From assembly GCF_902806685.2 (NCBI RefSeq), contig NC_048555.1:434001-498000 (forward strand): a DNA stretch of 64,000 nucleotides, read 5' to 3'. The notes beneath the pieces are model-generated. The model made no database searches. It was given only the letters and a program-made list of their open reading frames with translations, and was not told where the DNA came from. Each line of letters starts with the position of its first letter. Position 1 is the first letter of the stretch. Of this stretch, positions 1 to 11,007 are shown piece after piece. The stretch is from Maniola hyperantus. Taxonomy: Eukaryota > Arthropoda > Insecta > Lepidoptera > Nymphalidae. The translations under genes were made by a program, and so were the position numbers.

Positions 1-232
1 TGTTACTAGCTGACGCCCGCGACTTCGTCCGCGTGGAATTAGGTTTTTTAAAAATCCCGTGGGAACTCTTTGACTTTTCGGGATAAAAAGTAGCCTATGC
101 CTATGTCACTCTCCAGGTCTTTATCTATGCCCATGCAAAAAATCACGTCAATCCGATGCACCGCTGCGACGTGATTGAAGGACAAATCAACAAACCAACA
201 TACAAACAAACTTTCGCATTTATAATAAGGGT
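1..232. repeat. CCCGCGACTTCGTCCGCGTGG / AATCCCGTGGG repeat family
   Basis: CTAGCTGACGCCCGCGACTT, ATCCCGTGGGAACTCTTTGA, AAAAGTAGCCTATGCC, then ATCACGTCAATCC and AACCAACATACAAACAAACT. Touches the left window edge. Confidence 0.75.
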
Positions 233-342
233 ACTGATGTAAATATGTTCACATCGTCCCTTCAAAACCACATTCTCCACATATCTCTTTAAGTTTTAAT
301 TATTTTTATTTTATTCGTTTTTTGCAATCAACAGCGATATAT

Positions 343-568
343 CTTAAATATATAAAAGGAAAAGCTGACTGACTGACTGACTGATCTATCAACGCACAGC
401 CCAAGCCACTGGACGGATCGGGCTGAAATTTGGCATGCAGATAGCTATTATGACGTAGGCATCCGCTAAGAAAGGATTTTTGAAAATTCAACCCCTAAGG
501 GGGTGAAATAGGGGTTTGAAACTTTTGTAGTCCACGCGGATGAAGTCGCGTGCATAAGCTAGTACAAT
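343..568. repeat. GACTGACTGA / GCATAAGCTAG interspersed repeat, full length
   Basis: Runs from TATATAAAAGGAAAAGCTGA and the GACT repeat, through CGGATCGGGCTGAAATTTGG and CCCCTAAGGGGGTGAAATAG, to GTCGCGTGCATAAGCTAG. Very common in this window; the orientation of the original transcript is unknown to me. Confidence 0.8.
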
Positions 569-1229
569 ATAATTTTACATAATAACAGACTAAAAATAAG
601 GCCAAATAGGATTTCAATTTTTTACAGATTACTTAAATTAACGTTGAGGTGGGATTTAAATTTAATGTATTAAAATCCGGTGCGGAATTACTCCGCAGTG
701 CGCGCGCTTCTATGTAGTTCTAAAGTGCACAGATTTTGCGAAAAAAAAAACGTACGGAAATTTACCGCGGTGCGTGGTAAATCGGTAAGATGAAAATAGG
801 TTGCTATTAGATTTCAATATCCAGTGTAACCTTTAAAATATTGTTTATGATTTCAACTCTATTCTTTAAAATAATATTTTATCTGCCATGTTAGAGGAGA
901 GACTTTTATGGTATTAAAATGTGCTTTTTCTTAGATTTTGACGGTAGCTTACTTAAAATAAGTTTTTCTTAATAAACTTGTTGTTCAGTGCCTTTCGCAT
1001 TATCAAGTTCATCACATCCTACATTATTGACGTTATCTAGATTCTAGAGGAAAAACACCTTTTCATCTTCTTTAAACTTATATTAATGCAATTGGTTTCC
1101 TCAAAATAAATTGTACTTAATTTAAGAATATAAATTATAAGATTAACGGAGCTTAAATTTAAATTAAGCTTTAAGACTAATGGAGTAGAAGTAGTTTTAA
1201 ATTTAATTAGTTTTAATATAACCGGCTCC
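560..1229. other. Stretch without recognised gene
   Basis: AT-rich, no open frame of note and no clear repeat beyond short A/T runs. Confidence 0.5.
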
Positions 1230-1398
1230 ATAGCACCACTATGCTCTTAATGCTCGGGTCGTGGTCGGGTTGTTGCATGTCGTGTTCGGGCAACGCATCC
1301 TCAGTTGCCACCGCCGCTGTTTTGAGAAAAGCTTTACTACCTGCACCAGCATTTAATATGTTGAGGATTAAGCTGATTTTATAGGTACGCTGCTTCAT
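1230..1398 (-). other. Unrecognised open segment, possible exon or gene remnant
   Basis: A minus frame with normal amino-acid composition (FLKTAAVATEDALPEHDMQQ, then DPSIKSIVVLW) is flanked upstream by a CAG that could be an acceptor. It is more GC-rich than its surroundings. I do not recognise the protein. It could be an exon of an unseen gene, a retrocopy fragment or chance. Confidence 0.25.
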
Positions 1399-1411
1399 TT
1401 AAACATCTATT

Positions 1412-1565
1412 GATATACAATGAACCAAAAGCTTAATTTGCTATAATCTGCTGAAACAGGTCGAATCTGTATGATGCAACATGCAGCATGCGAAATGTTG
1501 CACCATACAGATTCGACCTGTTTCAGCGGATTATAGCAAATTAAGCTTTTGGTTCATTGTATATC
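1412..1565. mobile_element. Foldback MITE, 62-bp arms
   Basis: The left arm GATATACAATGAACCAAAAG returns inverted, ending at 1565, with about one mismatch over 62 bp. The loop includes GCAACATGCAGCATGCGA. A partial relative lies at 33255-33330. AACATCTATTGATATA occurs both at 1402 and at 1603. Confidence 0.7.
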
Positions 1566-1569
1566 ATGG

Positions 1570-3015
1570 ACTTCCGCAAAGTAAACGCCTGCTTCTATAC
1601 AACATCTATTGATATACCATGAAACGGTATGTAGGAGCCGATAAAGTACTGGTTTTCTCGATTCAAACTCGATAAAATCCGTGATAGGTAGTCTTCCCAC
1701 TATTATGCCTGTATTAAAATAGCCTTTTTTAATAGCTTGTGAATTTGGTAGAGTTGACAGCGTAACTATAAAATCAGCTTCGAATTGATTGCATTAGCAC
1801 GTAACGCTTGCTGAAGAATTTGGATGTAGATTCGCAGAACTGCATCGCCGAGCAGCCAGACGCGTAAGTGGTGTATGGGGCCTCGTGGAACTGTTTAATG
1901 GACATGGATGTTTTCTCTTGTTGGAAGGTGGGACGCAGGGCCCGGGCCGAAGACCCCACCTGCCCTACCTCCACTTACGCCTCTGGATGTATCGTACGTC
2001 AACACCTAACACCTATCATACACTGTCATCTTGTTAACAAACAGGGCTCGCTAACAGGATTACCGCTAACTCCCAAGCGCTCCAACGTGAAACGTTCTCT
2101 AATGTGACAACTTGAGGCAGTTATTACATACACTTCTATTTCTATGAACATAATATCTTAGAGTCCGTGCCAGTAAAAATTTGCCTTGTGCGTCCATATT
2201 TGGCGAAAATTACATACAAACACAAATCGGATTATGATGTCGATTTTTACGATGCTCTTAAAATATTAGTAGGTACGTTAATTAAAGTTTACAGCCGTAA
2301 GTTATTATGATTTGGATCAAAAAATATGTAATAATTGCCTAAACTCAGAATACTGAATTCAATTCTTATGTTTTTGGCATTTCGTCCATATAGCATCACA
2401 AAAAAATCTCTTTGTATTTAAAGTGCGCATGTGAATTAATTGGTATTTCAAGAACTTTACGGTCAGTATGAACGTTGAATTTAGTATTCAGTTGTTAAGT
2501 CCCCTATTTGCTGGTATTCTAGAATGTGATAACTTTGTTCTTTTCCATTGGGATTAGGCTTAAAGGTCACCTTAGTCTGACAGATTACTGGCCATACATA
2601 ATCTTAATAAATTAAACCGATTTATTATTCCCCTGGATCAATTCTGTTAGCTCCACAACTAAACTTTTATCTTTTGGAACAAGGTTTGCGAAAAAAAAGA
2701 TCAAGCATTAATTCAGCCAAGTCCAAATGACGTCAACTTGACCGTAACATGCTCAAATAAGTCCCGCAAATTGCTATTGCGCTGAAACCATATCTCATTA
2801 ATCTCAAAATGACGTCATTTGACTTACTTTTACGGCATTGTATTGCCAAAATAAAAGTATATTATTGTGTTATCGATCCCATGTTATTCGGTCACTTGTG
2901 ATTGAGGTCAAGGGCTGAACTTATGCTGAACTGATCGAGCAAACGCCGACCTAGTATATCTGTATAGTGTATATCATTCCATTCAACAATAATATTGGCA
3001 TCCAACGTTTGTTGA
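1570..3015. other. Stretch without recognised gene
   Basis: Contains an imperfect inverted repeat around a GC-rich block (CCAGACGCGTAAGTGG near 1857 and CCACTTACGCCTCTGG near 1970). The rest is AT-rich with no supported feature. Confidence 0.5.
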
Positions 3016-3017
3016 TT

Positions 3018-3090
3018 ACTAGCTGACGCCCGCGACTTCGTCCGCGTGGATTTAGGTTATTAACATCCCGTGAGAACTCTGACTGACATA
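3018..3090. repeat. Fragment of the CCCGCGACTTCG / AATCCCGTGGG family
   Basis: CTAGCTGACGCCCGCGACTT to CATCCCGTGAGAACTCTG. Confidence 0.7.
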
Positions 3091-3454
3091 GTTTTATGAA
3101 GAGATTCATTAGGTAGGTAACTCTGACAAAAATCACATGTAAAAAATTCAAAAGCAAACTTTGCGAACAAGTTCCTAATGTTCTTGAGCCAGAACTCGTA
3201 TTTCAAAACCTGAAATCCAACGTTTATGACAATAAAAGAATTTGGGTGTTCATATCACATTACAACGTGTTTCGGCGTTAGTACAGAGTCGCTTACTAAA
3301 ATTCTACGGACCGCTTTTCCACACTTTCGTTTGACACACGACTGACGAAAATTGTGCATGCTACCAACTTAACGACACCAATTTGTTGTTGCCAGATAAT
3401 CATTCTAAAAACTGCCATATGTTTCTATTGCTAGACTAATAAATTGAATAAGAT

Positions 3455-3905
3455 ATTAGCTTTTTTTAGGGTTCCGTACCTCAAAAGGGAAAACGGAACC
3501 CTTATAGGATCACTTTTTGTCTGTCTGTCTTGTCTGTCAAGAAACCTACAGGGTACTTCCCGTTGACCTAGAATCATGAAAGTTGGCAGGTAGGTAGATC
3601 TTATTATAATATTATAAATATACATTTGGAGAAAAATCAGAAAACCGCGAATTTAGGGTTAGATCACACAAAAAAAAATTAAATTGTGGTCATGAACTAA
3701 TAATTAGTATTTTCAACTTTCGAAGTAAGTGACTATATCAAATGGGGTATCATATGAAAGGTCTTCACCTGTACATTCTAAGACAGATTTTTATTTATTT
3801 TTATGCATCATAGTTTTTGAATTATCGTGCAAAATGTCGAAAAAATACGACTGTAGTACGGAACCCTCATTGCGCGAGTCTGACTCGCACTTGGCCGGTT
3901 TTTTT
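3455..3905. repeat. GTTCCGTAC / GGCCGGTTTTTT interspersed repeat, full length
   Basis: AGGGTTCCGTACCTCAAAAG, (GTCT)n, GTTGACCTAGAATCATGAAA, TATCAAATGGGGTATCATAT, GCAAAATGTCGAAAAAATAC, CTTGGCCGGTTTTTTT. Common in Lepidoptera; its class is not clear to me. Confidence 0.8.
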
Positions 3906-3956
3906 AAATAACATTCGAAATTCAATCAGAAAACAGATTCGTTTGTGATTGGTTCA

Positions 3957-4265
3957 TCATCATCATGATAAACCCTTCGCCGGCTCACTACAGAACACGG
4001 GTCTCCTCTCATAGTGAGAAGGGTTTTGACCATAGTCTACCACGCTGGCCATGTGCGGATTAGTAGACTTCACACATTGTTGAGAACATTATGGAGAACT
4101 CTCAGGTATGCAGTGTTCATCAAGATGTTTTCCTTCACCGTTAAAGCAAGTGATACTTAATTACTTAAAACGCACAAACTCCGAAAAGTTAGAGAGAGGT
4201 GCGTGCCCGGGATCGAACCTCTGATTAGAAGGCGGACGTCCTAACCACAAAGCTATCACGGCTTG
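3957..4265 (-). mobile_element. tRNA-derived SINE (GATGAT-tailed family)
   Basis: In reverse complement: a tRNA-like head with B box (GGTTCGATCCCGGGCACGCA type) and a body with CTCCATAATGTTCTC. The ATGATGATGA tail faces left. Nearly full length. Confidence 0.8.
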
Positions 4266-4630
4266 TGATTGGTTGGTGTTTCAAAATGGTTAACCCCACT
4301 GAGATTTTTGTCTCTATCATTTGTATGGGATTACGTAAGAGAAAGAACGCTATACTAATTTCTTCCCGCGGATAGTAAGTACGAGTATGTTTCTATGCGA
4401 TAGATATTTCGTTACAGTGCGACAAGGCTATCTTGGCGCGTGGCGAAAATCAGAACTAACGTTGCCGTCAAGTGTCCCCCTTTGTTCTTATTTGAATATT
4501 CTAAGCCTTTGTTTTCCAACAGCACCCCCCCTGTCAATGTCATTCAAGTGCCAAGAGAGCCTTGTCGTACTGTAATTCTGAATGGCCCTCTCTACTCCGT
4601 GGTATGGCTTTGACCTTGGCTTTGTTCCTG

Positions 4631-4711
4631 TAGGTAGGTAGGTAGGTAGGTAGGTAGGTAGGTAGGTAGGTAGGTAGGTACGTAGGTAGGTAGGTAGGTA
4701 GGTAGGTAGTA
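4631..4711. repeat. (TAGG)n microsatellite
   Basis: About 20 TAGG units with one C interruption (TACGTAGG near 4680). Confidence 0.95.
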
Positions 4712-4821
4712 GGTACTCGTAAGCGCCTGCTTATTATTCTGACCCAGGTTGGACAAGTCTCCAGTTTTTATGAATGAAATTATTTATATCTACATTTTAT
4801 ACTTGTACTTTATGATAATCC

Positions 4822-5022
4822 ATACTAATATTATAAATGCGAAAGTGTCTGTCTGTCTGTCTATCTGTCTGTCTGTCTGCTAGCTTTTCACGGCTCAGCC
4901 GTTCAACCGATTTTGACGAATTTTGGTGGAGAGATAGCTTGGATCCTGGGGAAGGACATAGGCTACTTTTTATTCCGGAAAATCTAAGAGTTCCCACAGG
5001 ATTTTTAAAAACTAATTTGTAG
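4822..5022. repeat. CCCGTGGG-family repeat, reverse copy
   Basis: ACTAATATTATAAATGCGAA, (GTCT)n, GCTAGCTTTTCACGGCTCAG, GGAAGGACATAGGCTACTTT. Confidence 0.75.
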
Positions 5023-5150
5023 AGCATTGTCTCTGTCGTTGAGACCGACAAAACGTCATATAGTTGTGAGTGACAGAGACAACGCTTTACAAAGCCAAAA
5101 TGTCATTCTAAAGGCCGATGTACATTACTCTCTGCCGCCAGTAGGTACGT
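5019..5150. mobile_element. Partial copy of the MITE at 40797
   Basis: GTTGAGACCGACAAAACGTC and TAAAGGCCGATGTACATTAC. Confidence 0.55.
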
Positions 5151-5403
5151 GGGTTTTTCCCGGTGGTCTTCATTTCCTTTGTTTTTACCCGATGGCGTAA
5201 TGAATGTGTTATGAACTTATGACAGCTACATTTGCTCGGCGCTAACGTTTCTGCACGATAACGGTGCGGTGTGATGCGGAAAGGTACAGGGGCGTTGGGC
5301 AACGGTCTCTAGCGGTTCTGGCTAATGTGCTCTGCGCTTCCTTTCCTTTTCAATACGTCGTTGCCACTTGCCTGGTACTCTTCATTCGCAATTCAATCCT
5401 TCG

Positions 5404-5733
5404 TTCATCATCATCATCATGATCCATCCATCGCTGGCTCACTACAGAGCACGGGTCTCCTCTCAGAGTGAGAAGGGCTTTGGCCATAGTCTACCGCGGA
5501 TTGTTATACCGCGTACTGTGCGGATTGGTAGACTTCACACACCTTTAAGAACATTATGGAGAACTCTCAGGCAGGCAGGTTTCCGCACGATGTTTTCCTT
5601 CACCGTTAAATCAAGTGATATTTAATTACTTAAAACGCACATAACTCTGAAAAGTTACAGGTGCGTGCCCGGGACCAAACCCCCGACCTCCAATTAGGAG
5701 GCGGACGTCCTTACCCACTAGGCTATCACAGCT
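5404..5733 (-). mobile_element. tRNA-derived SINE (GATGAT-tailed family)
   Basis: Full-length copy, tail CATCATCATCATGATCC at the left and tRNA-like head GGCGGACGTCC...AGGCTATCAC at the right. Confidence 0.8.
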
Positions 5734-5941
5734 TATTCCATCTCTTATTAATTATTCCTTCGCTTATTCCTTCTCCTTCGTTCAGAGGAATCTAATATTA
5801 TATTAGACAAAAGAAAGTGCATTTCCAGCTGCACACAGCGAGGTAGCTCGGTCCCTTGGGTCGTTGACGTTGACGTCACTTCTGACCTCAACCCGGTATT
5901 AGAGATATTTATCTATGCTGGCTTTAGTTCTAACACGACGT

Positions 5942-6073
5942 ATAGTACGCGACAGGTTGAGATGGCAATCGGGGTATGAGGCGGGGGGACGTCCCGCACA
6001 CCCGCACGTCGCCCGCACGTCGCCCGCACCGGGGCCCGTGTATCTCGCGCGTCCGCGTACCTGTCGCGTACTA
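5942..6073. mobile_element. GC-rich palindromic MITE, copy 1
   Basis: TAGTACGCGACAGGT at the left is inverted at the right. The inner part GATGGCAATCGGGGTATGAG is shared with copies at 46764 and 47433. Confidence 0.65.
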
Positions 6074-6164
6074 GGATATATGGATATATACGTAAGTCAA
6101 AATTAGCAACTTTAGAGGAGACCGATAAAACTTATTATTTCCAGAGATTTGGATTGTTTGATAG

Positions 6165-6485
6165 CCTAGCAAAGCGGTGATAGCCAGTAATTCAGACGTA
6201 TGTTCAAGAGGCCGGGGTTCGATCCCGGGCAAGTATCTTTAACTTTGCGGAGTTAAGTGCGTTTTAAGCAATCAAATATTATCACATGTTTTGATACTGA
6301 AGGAAACGATCGCGAGGAAACTTGCATGCTGCATGTTGAAAATTCTCCATAATGTTGGCGGCGGTGTGTGAAGTCTGCCGATCTGCACTTGGCCATTGTG
6401 GCAGGTTATAGTCTGAACCCTTCTCATTCTGAGAGGGGACCTGTGCTCTGTAGTGGGCCGTGGATGGGTTGATCATGATGATGAT
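6165..6485 (+). mobile_element. tRNA-derived SINE (GATGAT-tailed family)
   Basis: Head GGTGATAGCCAGTAATTC with a diverged anticodon region, B box GGTTCGATCCC, body, and tail GATCATGATGATGATC. Confidence 0.75.
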
Positions 6486-6489
6486 CAAA

Positions 6490-8060
6490 TCAAATTTATT
6501 TCGAATATGGGTATGATGTGTTCAGTAGAAGGGTTCATGAACCTTAGTTATGGGAAATACTGAAAGAGAGGTTAAAATAGAACTATAGGATCCAAAATGC
6601 GAAATCGATACAATGAAAACACGTAATAAGCAAGCAAAAAGTTGAAGGAATCTCGTTATAAGTGTGACAAATAGCGACGTACGCCGTCCCCAATGCAACG
6701 TAGAAGCCATGTCAGCCTCGCGCCGCGGCCGGGTTATCTCCAACTCCGATGTGTTTACAGTTTCCACGTGGTTCGTTAACCTGCGCCTGCGCCGCACGAC
6801 CAATGCGAGCTATATTTGCCCTCTTAGGCCGAGCGCAAACTGGAGAAGTTGCGCAAAATCCTATATTTACTTACTCGTACCAAAAAATGTAACAATAACA
6901 AAAAAAAAGCTGTCAAGCTGCTGTCGCACTTATATAATGACCAATGGTAGCTAAGCTCTTTTACGACGAGCGCAGACTTTAGAAATTGTGCACAATTCAT
7001 TTTGATGTGAAAACTTCTTTAGTACCGCCGCCGTTTTGTGATTTGCATCAATGTATAGATTCTTAAATTAAACTGCGAATTAAAACTAAATAATCAAGAT
7101 TTTCGGGGAAATATTTAGATTAATTTGTAACTATGAAAGTTATCTTCTCTATAGTTTTCGTATTAGCTACCAAAAGGCGCATACATTACTAAAGTTTTAT
7201 TTCGGCAAACACTTCACCGGTCATTGGGGCTGGTTTCTGGTCTGGTCTTAGACTTAATTATTTGACGTATATTTAGCCATTTTATATTTATAATAGACGC
7301 GTACTCGATAAGGTCTTTTAAATGAGAAATATCATTATCATAATGAAATAAATATTTTTGAATTTGAATTGACGTATACCAACGTGCGGCCGGCCTTAGC
7401 TCGTCGATCATCAGTCTGAAATCGGTGCATGCAACACAATACAGCAACGCAATAGATGCACTTCGATATCTATGTTTAAGCCAGATATCGATTTTACTCT
7501 CCGTTATCTATGGCCTAAAACAATAAATTATATGGTAAACTTGTATATTTTTTTGAAAGTAATTGACCCTTAAAATATTTTCATCTCCAATAAACCATGC
7601 AAGAATTTACAAGATTGTAAAATTATTGGCTTTATAGCAAATTTTACTTGATGATAATTTCAAATGTCTTTAGTTTGAAAAATATTAATTACTTTGCCAA
7701 AAAATAACGTAATATGTACCATGTAATACTAAACGTTGATTTAAGTTGATCTCTCATCAACTGTTTATTTTACATTTAGGTACACGTTTTACAAACACTA
7801 AAAATATTAAAAATAATTGAATTTATTTAATCAACTATCGATCGGTTGTCGGTGATGACTGTTGACAGTGTTAGATATAATTTGAATTTATTACCTTTTT
7901 AGCTTTTTAGGTATTGTGTTTTCCAGTTCTTTGAAAGTTTGTATATAGTACGTTAACTATCTAATTTTATCTTTTTATTTTAATAGGATAGTTACCTATA
8001 ATATGTGCTATAGGACACAGGACTGTAATATTATTTGCGTAAGGATTATTTTAGTGAATG
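6490..8060. other. Stretch without recognised gene; GC-rich island at 6690-6830
   Basis: The island (CGCGCCGCGGCCGGG; CGCCTGCGCCGCACG) is open on both strands, which suggests composition rather than coding. It could be a promoter-like CpG patch or a transposon end. Confidence 0.4.
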
Positions 8061-8064
8061 AGGT

Positions 8065-8223
8065 ATTGGGGCTGATTCTCTTGTACACAATCTCTAAATT
8101 AACAGGTCTAAATCTAGTGCTATCCTTTTCCGCAAGCAACATTGACATGACAGGGATAGCAATAGATTTAGACGTGTAATTTTAGTTTAGTTTAGAGATT
8201 GTTTACAAGAGAATCGGCCCAAT
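8065..8223. mobile_element. MITE with about 30-bp inverted ends
   Basis: ATTGGGGCTGATTCTCTTGT at the left and ACAAGAGAATCGGCCCAATT at the right; about 160 bp, no coding content. Confidence 0.7.
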
Positions 8224-8224
8224 T

Positions 8225-9000
8225 GTTCACTATGTTGTGAATCAACGTCCGAATTATTGGGTGGAGTAACATAGTTTAGCCATTGTACCGTTGGGCAACG
8301 AATGTAGGCAATAAACATATAAATGAGGACCATAGTAATCACGATTGATCATGCCATAGCCGTGTGCATCTATTATGCGTATCTTTGAGTGAGTTTTTAT
8401 CAATATTTGAAGAGGGCCATGCTGAATGAAGATGCGAAAAAGAGGCACTATGGATAGACTGTGTTGTTTTAAAGACAATAAAAATGTATTAGACTTGTGG
8501 GACACAAGCAAAAAGCTTGTCTCACTTAAACCACCATTTCCGCATGAGATCGCGTATGTTTAGGAGATTTCTTCCAGGTGAACCAAAAGAAGTATAATTT
8601 CAAAACGTTTTTCTATACCTGTTTCTCATCCCAGTTTACACTTACAAACTAGATAAGACTATTGTAATATTTCATTAAAAAAGAAATAAATATTAAAAAA
8701 AAACACTTACAAAATAATTGTTACAAATCTGGTCAAAAACCTATAAAGTCACGTCAAATGATAAACTTTTACGTCATTATTTCATACTCTCTCTCTCTGG
8801 CTTGTGTTAAGAAATAATAGAGCCAACAAATGCAACCATGCTTACGAATATCATGTAATAATTATGTTTTATACCTTAATCTAAACACAGTGCGAGAATA
8901 CGTGTTCCATACACAATGCAATACACTAAACAACTACAAGCCTACGTTAAATGATATAAAGTGTCAAGATGATATGATATAAAATATCAATCCGCTATCA
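8225..9000. other. Stretch without recognised gene
   Basis: AT-rich; short open frames only; nothing recognisable. Confidence 0.5.
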
Positions 9001-9011
9001 AAGTTGTTGCA

Positions 9012-9420
9012 CCCACTGTACGGTAGCTTAACGGCGGCAGTAGTGAATTGTGGTGTGTCCTGTTTCGCGGGGTCATTAACTCCTCCGTCGACCTTGTGGT
9101 ATTGTGTTCAATAGTGACACTGCGTATTTGGACATGCTTCAAAATTAACATATTCTGTAGCGTGCCGAACATAGTTTTAACTACATCTTATATGTGTGGA
9201 GTTGGCCCACTGTAAGGTAGTTAGACGGTGGCAGTAGTAAATTGACGTGTTTTTATGCTTCGCGGGGTCATTAACTCCTCCGTCGACCTTGTGGTATTGT
9301 GTTCAATAGTGACACTGCGTATTTGGACGCGCTACAAAATCCGCTTGTATCTAGCGTGTCGTACATAGCCTTAACTAAACCTTACATGTGTGGACTTGCC
9401 CCACTGTGTCGGTCGGCAGT
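9012..9420. repeat. 194-bp tandem repeat, two units plus start of a third
   Basis: CCCACTGT occurs at 9012, 9206 and 9400. The shared unit contains CGCGGGGTCATTAACTCCTC and TTCAATAGTGACACTGCGTA. Confidence 0.85.
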
Positions 9421-9471
9421 TGCGAAGCAGGTGTTTCAACTGCAATTTTTCAGTCACCTTGGAGTAGTCCG

Positions 9472-9472
<1 letters not shown>

Positions 9473-9560
<88 letters not shown>
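9473..9560. repeat. (CA)n microsatellite
   Basis: About 43 CA units with one TA interruption near 9503. Frames reading Thr-His or Cys-Val repeats here are not genes. Confidence 0.95.
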
Positions 9561-9561
<1 letters not shown>

Positions 9562-9567
9562 CAGGCG

Positions 9568-9636
9568 CTTCTTTTGGGGATCATACCATTCAGATGACAC
9601 ATTATGTCGTCCGAATGGTCCCCCAAAGAAGTCCCT
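9568..9636. repeat. Hairpin next to the CA repeat
   Basis: TTCTTTTGGGGATCATACCA is inverted as TGGTCCCCCAAAGAA with a short loop; probably a MITE remnant. Confidence 0.5.
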
Positions 9637-10104
9637 ATCTTACCCATGAATTCCAGTGTAATAAAAGTAGTTCTACAGTATTGTTATAATGCCAAAATAT
9701 GTAATACAATACTGTAACTTCGGCATAATTATTGAATGTAACGTTTCACCTTGAATTTTATGTCCCAACTGAAAATCAATCCAACAATGCGGTTCCGAAA
9801 TTGCTGCGTCAAGTTCACCTGAACGACCTCCACACTAGAATACTCAGTTGTTGTCATGTTAACCTATCCGTGTGGTAATGTAACCCATGATTAATGAATA
9901 ACGTTTTAAATATATATCCTCCTAATATATAAAACACAAAAATTGTTTCTACCTATGTCCATTATAGACTTTGAAACCATCCAACCGATGTGCCCCGAAC
10001 CGGTTTCATTAGAAAGGCAATAATGCGAAGATGGTTTAGACATTGTCTTTTAGCGTAGTAGCGCACGCCGGGTATCCGCTAATGTCAAAATGTAATACAA
10101 TAAA

Positions 10105-10275
10105 TATTTCACACACTTACATTATGGAGAGCTGTCAGGCATGCAGGTTTCCTTACGATGTTTTCCTTCATCATTAAAGTTTTAGTGATATTAAAACGCA
10201 CATAGTTCCGGGATTGAACCCACGACCTCCCGAATAGGAGGCGGATGTCTTAGCCACTCGGCTATCACGGCACAC
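10105..10275 (-). mobile_element. Truncated SINE (GATGAT family)
   Basis: The tRNA-like head half remains (GGAGGCGGATGTCTTAGCCA). The tail part is lost. Confidence 0.7.
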
Positions 10276-10460
10276 TATCACTCGTCTCGCTCTCTCATGA
10301 TTACGCGCTGCCAGATTGATTAAAATAAAACTCGATTTTTTTTTAAAAAAAGGGGATCGTTCAGAACAGAAAAATTTGCCGTCTCCATGTTGCACAAGCT
10401 AAGTTCCACTTCGGTTCGTTGAGCCATCGGAGCTGAGTCAAGATTGGAAACGTTCCTGGA

Positions 10461-10526
10461 AAGCTTGGCACAGACCTCGCCAATATTATGCCAAGCTTGG
10501 CACAAACCTTGCCAATATCATGCCAA
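10461..10526. repeat. 32-bp tandem duplication
   Basis: AAGCTTGGCACAGACCTCGC and AAGCTTGGCACAAACCTTGC are 32 bp apart. Confidence 0.85.
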
Positions 10527-10599
10527 GTTACACGTCTGAAATTTTTACGTAGTTTGAGATTTCCATGCGTAATTTTAAAGGAGTCTGAGATACTTTTAA

Positions 10600-10728
10600 G
10601 GGCTTATCACACACCAAATCACTTAATCTGGTTAGGAGTGCTCTCCATGGTCTGGCGAGGCCTTCTCATTATGAGAGGGAACCCGTATTCAGTAGTAAGC
10701 CGGCGATAGGTTAATGATGATGATGCAC
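10600..10728 (+). mobile_element. SINE 3' fragment (GATGAT family)
   Basis: Only the distal body remains (GGCCTTCTCATTATGAGAGG) with tail AATGATGATGATG. Confidence 0.6.
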
Positions 10729-11007
10729 TGGCTATAAAAAGGTGGTTTCACAACGAGTCACAGCCAATCGTGAAACAGTGTGACTTGTTGGGAATCCACC
10801 GAAATTTTTCTCCCATCGAGTCACTCCCACAGAACTACAGTGTGAATCACTGTGAATTCTAATGGATAAAAAATGAAATTATACGTGTACCTTAGCGCCT
10901 AAGGTTTAATATCATGTAAAAGTTCCTTACGTTTAATTCTGTTGGTGGTTCCAAGAAAATAAAACAAATAAGCTATGGTATTAGGAAGGATTTGTTTACA
11001 TTTGCAG

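Noticed and set aside
1868..2107. Open frame of 79 codons on the plus strand
   Set aside because: Overlaps a minus frame across an inverted repeat; no motif or codon bias.
9299..9649. Four overlapping open frames rich in Thr-His or Cys-Val
   Set aside because: They are translations of the (CA)n microsatellite on both strands.
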